Source of the DNA: an uncultured Chloroflexota bacterium
Lineage (GTDB): Bacteria; Chloroflexota; Dehalococcoidia; SM23-28-2; RBG-16-64-32
Direction of reading: 5' to 3'
Length of the DNA stretch: 24,506 nucleotides
NCBI GenBank assembly: GCA_913056415.1
Contig: CAJXNA010000004.1
Span: forward strand, 1-24,506
The translations under genes were made by a program, and so were the position numbers. Below, in pieces: positions 7,392-12,845 of the stretch; position 1 is the first letter of the stretch, and each line of letters starts with the position of its first letter. Under the pieces are notes generated by a model. It ran no database searches. It was not told where the DNA came from and saw only the letters and a list, made by a program, of their open reading frames with translations.

Positions 7392-8364
7392 TGCGTAGCG
7401 CTTCCAGGGAGTCTACGCTGTCCAGATTCAGGGCGGTCAGGCCGGGCCCAGCCCGTTTGACGAGCCCGCTGAGGACGCGCCCGGGGCCGACCTCCATGAA
7501 CGTGATGACATCGGCTGAAATCATCTTCATCATGGACTGGTGCCAGAGCACAGGGTTGATGATCTGCTGGCGCAGCTCCTCGCGGACGGCGGTGGCGCTG
7601 GTCAGGGGCTCGCCGCTGGTGTTTGCGATAACGGGGATCGATGGATCATGAATGGGGCAGGCGTCTACGGCGGCGGAGAACTCCTCCGCTGCCGACGCCA
7701 TGAGGGATGTGTGGAACGCGCCGGAAACGTTGACCGCTAGGGCGCGTCCGCCGCGCTCCTTCGCCAGGCGCGACGCCTCCTCCACCGCAGCGACCGGGCC
7801 GCCGACCACCACCTGCGAGGGTGAGTTATAGTTGCAGAGCTCCACGCCGGAGCTGCGGTAGACCTCGTCCAGCGCCTCGCCGTTGAGGCCGATGATCGCC
7901 GCCATAGTCCCGGGCTGCCGCTCGGAGGCCTCTTGCATGAGGCGTCCCCTGGTGGCGACAAGAGAGACCGCGTCCTCAAGGCTGAGGGCGCCGGCGGCGA
8001 CCAGGGCGGTGAACTCGCCCAGGCTGTGGCCGGCCACGAAGGCTGGCTGGCGCTGCAGGGCGCCGCTCTCCAGGGCGGCGGCGAGGCAGGCCAGCGAGGC
8101 AGCCAGAATCGCCGGTTGGGCGTTGGCGGTGTTCCGCAGTTCCTCGTCGGGGCCCTCAAAGCAGAGCTTCGTTAGGGGGAAGCGCAGGACTTGATCGGCC
8201 CGCTCGAACACCTCTCTTGCCAGCGGAAAGGCATCGAAGAGGTCGCGGCCCGCTCCCACCCGGTGGGAGCCCTGGCCGGGAAACAGGATGGCCAGGCTGG
8301 CGTCTCGGGGTGTGGCGCGGAGCCTTTCGGCGAGGTTGGTGGAGAGAGCAGATGCTTGAGGCAT
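7384..8364 (-). CDS. fabD: Malonyl-CoA:ACP transacylase FabD
   Basis: Transfers malonyl from CoA to acyl carrier protein, supplying the extender unit for fatty acid synthesis. With the ATG at 8362-8364 it has 326 residues. Seen: LFPGQGSHRVGAG near the N-terminus, the nucleophile in GHSLGEF (S114), the active-site His in GAFHTSLM, and GPGRVLSGL near the end. I chose this ATG because AGGGG lies seven bases upstream. A GTG at 8385 would add seven residues and overlap the preceding gene. The final eight bases overlap fabG. Confidence 0.94.
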   Translation of the reverse strand: MPQASALSTNLAERLRATPRDASLAILFPGQGSHRVGAGRDLFDAFPLAREVFERADQVLRFPLTKLCFEGPDEELRNTANAQPAILAASLACLAAALESGALQRQPAFVAGHSLGEFTALVAAGALSLEDAVSLVATRGRLMQEASERQPGTMAAIIGLNGEALDEVYRSSGVELCNYNSPSQVVVGGPVAAVEEASRLAKERGGRALAVNVSGAFHTSLMASAAEEFSAAVDACPIHDPSIPVIANTSGEPLTSATAVREELRQQIINPVLWHQSMMKMISADVITFMEVGPGRVLSGLVKRAGPGLTALNLDSVDSLEALRNV

Positions 8365-8374
8365 GCCGGTGCCC

Positions 8375-8572
8375 CTAGGCCTCACGGGCTTCCATCTCCT
8401 GCGTCAGCCGTCCCAGATGGCAGTTGGGGTTGGGGCAGCGTCCAAACTCGTCCAGCCGCTTGCGGCAGAATGTACAGTGGGTGGCGTCCCACCAGACGAA
8501 GTAGGTGACTGCGGCGGCGCCTGCCAGGATGAGGCTGAGGGGCAGGAGGATGATCGCTAGTCTACGTCGCAT
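8375..8572 (-). CDS. Small membrane-anchored zinc-ribbon protein, function unknown
   Basis: I do not recognise this 65-residue protein. It begins with a basic MRRR and a single hydrophobic helix (about residues 5-28). A short domain follows with four cysteines, C33-x2-C36 and C46-x4-C51 (CPNPNC), which look like a zinc-binding knuckle pair, and the tail is acidic. The N-terminal positive charge suggests the Cys domain may be exported or face outward, but orientation cannot be settled by eye. It has its own candidate promoter and sits between rpmF and fabD, where plsX and fabH are found in many genomes. The ATG at 8570-8572 is the only sensible start. It is a real gene by position and composition, with no assigned function. 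Confidence 0.7.
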   Translation of the reverse strand: MRRRLAIILLPLSLILAGAAAVTYFVWWDATHCTFCRKRLDEFGRCPNPNCHLGRLTQEMEAREA

Positions 8573-8603
8573 TTCGCATGTAATATCCTATGCGGCCAGG
8601 CGA

Positions 8604-8609
8604 AGTATA
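8604..8609 (-). promoter_or_regulatory. Candidate extended -10 promoter before the small zinc-ribbon gene and fabD
   Basis: TGC-TATACT on the minus strand in the 72-base gap between rpmF and the 65-residue gene. A clear -35 box is not seen (TTCTCT at about the right distance). It would drive the small gene and fabD-fabG-nusB-acpP independently of yceD-rpmF. Confidence 0.45.
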
Positions 8610-8644
8610 GCATGAGCTCTCAGCGGGAGAGAAGGGCGTCTCTA

Positions 8645-8854
8645 CTACTCACTGCCACCGGCGCGCCGGGCGGCGCGGGCAGTGACGTTCAGCACTTCTC
8701 GGCCGCGATAGGTGCCGCAGACTGGGCAGGCCTGGTGGGAGGGCCGCGGTGAGCGGCACTGTGGGCAGACGACCAGGCTGGGCGTGCGCATGGAGATGTG
8801 CGTGCGCCTCCGACCCTGGCGTGATTTAGATGTCTTCTTCTTCGGCAGAGGCAT
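8645..8854 (-). CDS. rpmF: Large ribosomal subunit protein bL32
   Basis: Small basic 50S protein of 69 residues. The N-terminus PLPKKKTSKSRQGRRR matches the bL32 consensus. Two Cys pairs (C30/C33 and C43/C46) form the zinc ribbon of the C+ type. The start ATG at 8852-8854 lies three bases after the yceD stop, the common yceD-rpmF arrangement. Confidence 0.95.
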   Translation of the reverse strand: MPLPKKKTSKSRQGRRRTHISMRTPSLVVCPQCRSPRPSHQACPVCGTYRGREVLNVTARAARRAGGSE

Positions 8855-8857
8855 CGG

Positions 8858-9388
8858 TCAGCTCCCTTCATGATCCTTAGCGTTGAGGGCGGCCAGCGCC
8901 TGCCACCGCCCGCCGGTCTGCGGCGGGCAGGAACAGCGGCTCCCGTTCAGGTTGGCGCCACAGGTGGAACAAAGGCCAGCGCAGTCCGGCTGGCAGAGCG
9001 GTTTGATGGGGGAGGAGATGAGGGCATACTGACGCAGGGATTCGCCTAGGTCAAGCATAAGTCTAGCGTCGATGACGAATCCGTCCTCCGCCTCGGCGGG
9101 GGTGATGTGCTTTCCAGAGACCGGATCGATCAGGGGGATGAACTCCTCCTTGAAGTCGATCTCAATCGGCGATTTCGTGGGGGCGAGACAGCGGCTGCAT
9201 GTGCTCCGGATCTGGGCCGTGGCGCGCACCATTGCGAGAAGGCCGCGATCGGTTCTCAGAAGATCGGCGTTTCCCCGTAGGTCTGCAAGGGTGGCGTCGT
9301 CATCCAGGAAAAGGCTCCGGTGCCGAAGCTCGATGGTGAACTCCGTGCCGACCGGCTGGCGCAGCTCTTGAGATACTCGGAATCGCAT
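8858..9388 (-). CDS. yceD: YceD family protein (DUF177), rRNA/L32-associated
   Basis: Member of the DUF177/YceD family, almost always encoded just before rpmF and linked to 23S rRNA accumulation. The 176 residues contain the conserved central segment DLGESLRQYALISSPIKPLC. A Cys-rich end follows (C-x3-C-x3-C-x2-C, then CSCP), which looks like a metal-binding knuckle found in many family members. A further CSRC pair lies mid-protein (TCSRCLAPTKSPIEID). The ATG at 9386-9388 is the first in frame. It is the head of the minus-strand block, divergent from the zinc-ribbon operon. Its promoter in the gap 9389-9562 is not clear: a TTGACA at 9474-9479 lacks a good -10 partner. Confidence 0.85.
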   Translation of the reverse strand: MRFRVSQELRQPVGTEFTIELRHRSLFLDDDATLADLRGNADLLRTDRGLLAMVRATAQIRSTCSRCLAPTKSPIEIDFKEEFIPLIDPVSGKHITPAEAEDGFVIDARLMLDLGESLRQYALISSPIKPLCQPDCAGLCSTCGANLNGSRCSCPPQTGGRWQALAALNAKDHEGS

Positions 9389-9471
9389 GGTTTGTAGGCC
9401 TTGAAAAAGCTGGGATCGTGTGAGGAGCGAAACTAGTTCAAGATGTTCACGCCAAACTGGTTATATTCACC

Positions 9472-9500
9472 TTGTCAATGCCCAGACCTAAGTCTATAAT
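9472..9500 (+). promoter_or_regulatory. Sigma70-type promoter for the zinc-ribbon/recombinase-like/rnhA operon
   Basis: TTGTCA (9472-9477), a 17-base spacer and a perfect TATAAT (9495-9500). The expected start site near 9507 gives a leader of about 55 bases before the ATG at 9563. It is the best promoter match in this divergent region. Confidence 0.72.
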
Positions 9501-9562
9501 CCCGTCGCAGGCATTGTCCACCTCGCTCACCCATTCCGAGAGGCTGCCTATGTCCGATTGTA

Positions 9563-10264
9563 ATGACCACCGCAGCTGAGCTATTTGTCCTCCAGAGGAC
9601 CGACCTGGCTTTCGATAGCACTGTGGCAAGACTAGCCGAAGTAGAGGCTCAACTGGGCGAGACGGAAGAGTTGATAAGCGCCCGTGAGCGGGTGGATCAA
9701 TGTCGGGAAGAGGTTCGCGAGATACAGGCACGTAAGAAGGAGTTGGACTTTCAGGCAGAAGAGGCGCGAGGAAAGGCCGCCGAGATCGAGAGAAAGCTGT
9801 ACGGCGGTACCGTGAAAAACCCCAAAGAGCTGGAGGACTTCCAGGCGGATCTCACCTCTCTTCGGGGCCAGCTTGGGAAACGAGAGGACGCGCTTCTGGA
9901 GGCTATGCTTGAACTGGAGGAGGGCGAGGCGGCCCTGAAGGAGGCGGAGGGGGCGCTGGCGGAGATTGAGACATCCTGGAAGGCCGAGCAGGTCGCTCTT
10001 AGGGAGACGCAAGCGACGCTTAAGCAAGAGATCACGGAGTTGGAAGCGAAGCGTTTAGACCAGATCGAAGGCATGGATCGGGTGGCCCTCAGCTTGTACG
10101 GGATTCTCAGGGAGCGCCGGCAGGGCACCGCCGTCGCCGTAGTGGAGCGGGGTCTTTGTCAGGGCTGCCGCATAAGTCTACCCATGTCGATCCTTCAGAA
10201 GGCGCGCGCTGGCGTTGGCCTAGTGCAATGCGTTAGCTGTGAGCGTATCCTGCTGGTGAACTAG
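9563..10264 (+). CDS. Coiled-coil C4-type zinc-ribbon protein (DUF164/zf-RING_7, CdsZ-like)
   Basis: A 233-residue protein with a long Glu/Lys/Arg/Leu-rich antiparallel coiled coil (about residues 5-170) and a C-terminal zinc ribbon made of CQGC and CVSC. The segment YGGTVKNPKELEDFQAD is the hallmark of this family. The family is widespread; in Mycobacterium tuberculosis the homologue Rv2229c lies next to the RNase HI gene Rv2228c, and related CdsZ proteins have been tied to RNA metabolism. Here the gene is followed one base later by the recombinase-like gene and then by rnhA, so the zinc-ribbon/RNase HI association is kept, with one gene inserted between. The molecular role is not settled. 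Confidence 0.88.
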   Translation: MTTAAELFVLQRTDLAFDSTVARLAEVEAQLGETEELISARERVDQCREEVREIQARKKELDFQAEEARGKAAEIERKLYGGTVKNPKELEDFQADLTSLRGQLGKREDALLEAMLELEEGEAALKEAEGALAEIETSWKAEQVALRETQATLKQEITELEAKRLDQIEGMDRVALSLYGILRERRQGTAVAVVERGLCQGCRISLPMSILQKARAGVGLVQCVSCERILLVN

Positions 10265-10265
10265 C

Positions 10266-11663
10266 GTGCGAGCTGTAGGTTACTTTCGAGAGAAAGGCGA
10301 CGGGGGGCCCTTGGCCGAGCAGAGCAAGGCGTTCTTGGAGTTTTGCCACAGCAACGGCTACGAGGCGGCTGCTGTGTTTCTCGATGCTTCGCCGACGGTT
10401 GAGGAGGTCCCTGGCTTCCGGCAGATGATCGAGTTCCTCCGCAATCAGCGCGACCGGGGATTCATCATGGTGGCCGTGCCAGGCTTGGCCAGCCTGGGCG
10501 AGAACCTGACGGAGTCGGCTCGTCGATATTTCCAGCTCTCCAGCCTGGGTGTGAACGTCGTCACGCTGGACGGCGGCTCCGATGCGGGGGCCGAGTTGCT
10601 GAAACAGTGGGCGGTGGCGCGCAAGAACGGACGCTTGGGTGAGAAGGTGCGGGCGGCGATGCGCAAGAAGGCGGTCAAGGGTGAGGCTCTGGGCCGTCCC
10701 CCCTACGGTTACCGCGTAGGCCCCCGGCGGCGACTTCAGGTCATACCGGAAGAGGGTTCTGTGGTTCGGTATATCTTTAGGCTGTATCTGAAGGACGGCT
10801 TGGGGATACGGCGCATCGCTCGGCGCCTGAACGAAGAAGAGCTGCGCACCCGCCGCGGTTTGCAATGGAGCATGGTGACGGTGCGGGATCTCCTCCGCAA
10901 CCGCGCCTATCTGGGTACCTACAGTCGTTTCGGTGTGAGGGTGCCTGCCAGTCATCCGCCCTTGATCTCACCCGTTGACTTCCAGCGGGTACAGGAACGG
11001 CTCGATGAGCGACGGCCCAAGTCCGCAGCCCGTGAGACCTCCCGCTTTCTCCTGTCCGGTCTTGCTTATTGCGGCTACTGCGGGAACAAGATGATTGGCG
11101 TGACTCGCAGACAGCGTTGGCAGCGGCGGACCGATGGCGAGATACGAACCGCCCTCTACCGCTATTACCAGTGCGAATCGCGGACGAACCGTAGCCTGTG
11201 TGACTATCACACGCGCCGCGCCGAGGCGCTGGAGGAGGAGGTGCGGGGGGAGCTTCTGAACGGGCGGGCGGAGATACCAGGGGTGATCGCAGATGATAAG
11301 GAGGCTCGCGCTGAGGGGCAGGGGAGGCAGCTTCGCGATAAGATGCGGCGGCTCGACCGCCGGCTAGAGCAATACCTGGACGCCGCCGCCAGCGGTCGTA
11401 TCGACGAGGAGAGGCTTCTCTCCCTCGGCCTGGAGGTCGCCAATGAGCAGCTCGCTGCCGAGGAGGCCCTGGCTGAGCAGCAGCGGCAGGCGCAGCGGCA
11501 GGCCACGGAGGCGGAGCGGCGGCAGCACAGACGGGAGGCGCTAGCCCGCTGTCGGGAGCAGTGGGACCGACTGATGTTCCCTGAGCGATACGACCTGCTG
11601 AGGGAGCTTGTGGAGCGGGTGGTGGTGCGCGATGACTGCATTGAGGTCTGTTCAAGGCCGTAA
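10266..11663 (+). CDS. Serine-recombinase-like protein lacking the catalytic Ser and Arg residues
   Basis: A 465-residue protein with large serine recombinase architecture: a resolvase-like N-terminal domain (about 1-135), a Recombinase DNA-binding domain (about 140-245, starting LGRPPYGYRV), a recombinase zinc ribbon (C269, C272, C303, C312) and a coiled coil (about 340-440). Aligning by eye with gamma-delta resolvase, R8 is kept, but the nucleophile S10 is K10 (YFREKG instead of YxRVST). The Arg pair in the DRLxR motif falls in VPGLASLG (71-78), so R68 and R71 are both lost. DNA binding may survive while strand cleavage should not. The frame is intact and the Cys and DNA-binding motifs are well kept, so this is not a decaying gene. 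It starts at GTG one base after the zinc-ribbon gene and ends five bases before rnhA, embedded in a housekeeping operon. No attachment-site-like repeats flank it. Confidence 0.85.
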   Translation: MRAVGYFREKGDGGPLAEQSKAFLEFCHSNGYEAAAVFLDASPTVEEVPGFRQMIEFLRNQRDRGFIMVAVPGLASLGENLTESARRYFQLSSLGVNVVTLDGGSDAGAELLKQWAVARKNGRLGEKVRAAMRKKAVKGEALGRPPYGYRVGPRRRLQVIPEEGSVVRYIFRLYLKDGLGIRRIARRLNEEELRTRRGLQWSMVTVRDLLRNRAYLGTYSRFGVRVPASHPPLISPVDFQRVQERLDERRPKSAARETSRFLLSGLAYCGYCGNKMIGVTRRQRWQRRTDGEIRTALYRYYQCESRTNRSLCDYHTRRAEALEEEVRGELLNGRAEIPGVIADDKEARAEGQGRQLRDKMRRLDRRLEQYLDAAASGRIDEERLLSLGLEVANEQLAAEEALAEQQRQAQRQATEAERRQHRREALARCREQWDRLMFPERYDLLRELVERVVVRDDCIEVCSRP

Positions 11664-11668
11664 CTGGT

Positions 11669-12076
11669 GTGGCTGCCGGCAAGTGGATCATCTACAGTGA
11701 TGGTGCCTCACGAGGGAATCCCGGTCCGGCCTCTATCGGCGCCGTAGTCTACGACGGCTCTGGACGTGAGCTCCACACTGTGTCTCGCCGCATCGGCCGG
11801 GCGACGAATAATGAGGCGGAGTACCGCTCCGCCATCGCTGGCCTGGAGGCGGCGCTCGCCCTGGGCGCGCGGGATGTGGAGCTGCGAATGGACTCCGAGT
11901 TAGTGGTGCGCCAGATCAACCAGATGTACAAGGTTCGCAACCCTTCCATGAGGCGGCTGTTCGGGCGCGTCAAGGACCTACAGTGGCGCTTCGCCTCGTT
12001 CGAGGTTCGGCACGTGGGGCGGGAGAAGAACCGCCGTGCGGACGGGCTGGCCAACGAAGCTTTCGACCGCGATTAG
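11669..12076 (+). CDS. rnhA: Ribonuclease HI family protein
   Basis: Cleaves the RNA strand of RNA:DNA hybrids, removing R-loops and primers. The 135 residues match the compact RNase HI type often labelled 'RNase HI family/reverse transcriptase-like'. The metal-binding acidic residues are D11 (YSDGASRGNPG), E49 (NNEAEY), D75 (MDSELV) and D125 (RADGLAN). The conserved His precedes the last Asp in RHVGREKN. The start is GTG at 11669, five bases after the preceding stop. Its end overlaps the convergent mini-gene by four bases. There is no extra phosphatase domain, unlike the actinobacterial Rv2228c fusion. Confidence 0.93.
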   Translation: MAAGKWIIYSDGASRGNPGPASIGAVVYDGSGRELHTVSRRIGRATNNEAEYRSAIAGLEAALALGARDVELRMDSELVVRQINQMYKVRNPSMRRLFGRVKDLQWRFASFEVRHVGREKNRRADGLANEAFDRD

Positions 12077-12279
12077 GACGTCACTGAGGGTGCTATCTTT
12101 CCCTCGCCATTGCAGCGGGGGCATGCGCCGGAACCATCACACGGCCTGCACACGTAGTGGCCCAGGCCCTTGCACTGCTCACAGGCGCCGCTTTTGCCCC
12201 CACAGGCGTCGCACACAACCTCGCCGATACCGTCGCACTCAGGGCAACTGCGGTTGCCCTTGCACATGGGACACTCCAT
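12073..12279 (-). CDS. Mini-protein of six CxxC zinc knuckles (DnaJ-type zinc finger only)
   Basis: A 68-residue protein that is essentially nothing but six CxxCxGxG-type knuckles: CPMC, CPEC, CDAC, CEQC, CRPC and CPRC, twelve cysteines in all, most followed by the Gly pattern of DnaJ. DnaJ itself carries four such repeats binding two zinc ions, so this protein could bind three. There is no J-domain or substrate-binding domain. GGAGG lies seven bases before the ATG at 12277-12279, supporting translation. It is convergent with rnhA, overlapping four bases, and divergent from rnpB. A role as a chaperone helper or thiol/zinc protein is only a guess. Confidence 0.75.
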   Translation of the reverse strand: MECPMCKGNRSCPECDGIGEVVCDACGGKSGACEQCKGLGHYVCRPCDGSGACPRCNGEGKIAPSVTS

Positions 12280-12298
12280 CCATCGACCTCCTCAGCCG

Positions 12299-12312
12299 TC
12301 GCTCGCGAGCGA
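12299..12312. repeat. 14-base perfect palindrome upstream of the six-knuckle gene
   Basis: TCGCTCGCGAGCGA is its own reverse complement. It lies 20 bases upstream of the mini-protein ATG and about 90 bases before the rnpB -10 box. It could be an operator or chance in GC-rich DNA. The rest of 12280-12402 shows no other feature. Confidence 0.35.
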
Positions 12313-12402
12313 ACAAGATTAGGATGCTGGAGTCGCGTCGCGTTACGGTCTTTGGTTGGTTGTCATATGAGGAGGATTAGGTTCAGATTCAGGGAGCGGT
12401 GC

Positions 12403-12408
12403 TATACT
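12403..12408 (+). promoter_or_regulatory. Extended -10 promoter of rnpB
   Basis: TGC-TATACT at 12400-12408, seven bases or so before the predicted 5' end of RNase P RNA. The -35 region (GGTTCA at a 17-base spacing) is weak, which is acceptable with an extended -10. Confidence 0.6.
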
Positions 12409-12416
12409 GGGATTGG

Positions 12417-12798
12417 CCCAGTAGACCGGGTGACCGCCGGTTCCCGCCCTAGGCGGGGACGGGAGGAAGGTCCGAGCTCCACCGGGCGGCGCGCTGGGTA
12501 ACGCCCAGGCGGGGTGACCCGACGGAAAGTGGCACAGAAACATACCGCCCTCGTTACTGGGGGTAAGGGTGAAATGGTGGGGTAAGAGCCCACCGGCTCC
12601 GGCGTGAGCCGGAGGCCGGCCAAACCCCGCGCGGAGCAAGGCCAAATAGGAGGGCTTGCTTGCCCTCGGGCAGGCATAAGGGCGCCCGGCCCGGTGCCCT
12701 CGGGTTGGCCGCTTGACCCCGTCGGCAACGGCGGGGCTAGATTGATGGTCACCGGTCGCCTCAGGCGACTACAGGACTCGGCCTATAGGTCTACTGGG
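12417..12798 (+). ncRNA. rnpB: RNase P RNA (bacterial class A)
   Basis: Catalytic RNA that removes 5' leaders from pre-tRNA. The 11-base P1 helix is formed by CCCAGTAGACC (12417-12427) and GGTCTACTGGG (12788-12798). Universally conserved segments are visible in order: GGAGGAAGGTCCGAGCTCC near 12461-12480; ACAGAAACATACCGCC near 12535-12550; GGGTAAGGGTGAAATGGTG followed by GGTAAGAGC-CACC near 12560-12592; and late AGATTGATGGTCACC with ACAGGACTCGGCCTATAGG just before the 3' strand of P1. The length of about 380 bases and these motifs fit the class A structure. A terminator follows 15 bases later. Confidence 0.95.
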
Positions 12799-12813
12799 TC
12801 TTTATGGGAAACG

Positions 12814-12835
12814 AAACGGCCGCGAGGCCGTTTTT
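12814..12835 (+). terminator. Intrinsic terminator of rnpB
   Basis: AAACGGCC-GCGA-GGCCGTTTTT: an eight-pair stem with a four-base loop, ending in five T. It ends ten bases before the murE ATG, so murE must use a promoter inside or downstream of rnpB, or depend on read-through. Confidence 0.88.
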
Positions 12836-12845
12836 ATCTTTGGCG

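Noticed and set aside
8610..8635. CTCTC-AGCGG-GAGAG hairpin after rpmF as a terminator
   Set aside because: The stem is only five pairs and no T-run follows on the minus strand.
9447..9731. 94-residue frame on the minus strand across the divergent gap
   Set aside because: It overlaps the promoter and the start of the zinc-ribbon gene, with no motif and no ribosome binding site noted.
10266..11663. Active integrase marking a mobile element or prophage
   Set aside because: The catalytic residues are replaced, the gene is tightly packed in an operon, and there are no cargo genes, flanking direct repeats or interrupted tRNA.
12804..12845. Upstream ATG at 12804 for murE
   Set aside because: It would make the rnpB terminator coding sequence, and the conserved MurE N-terminus begins at 12846.
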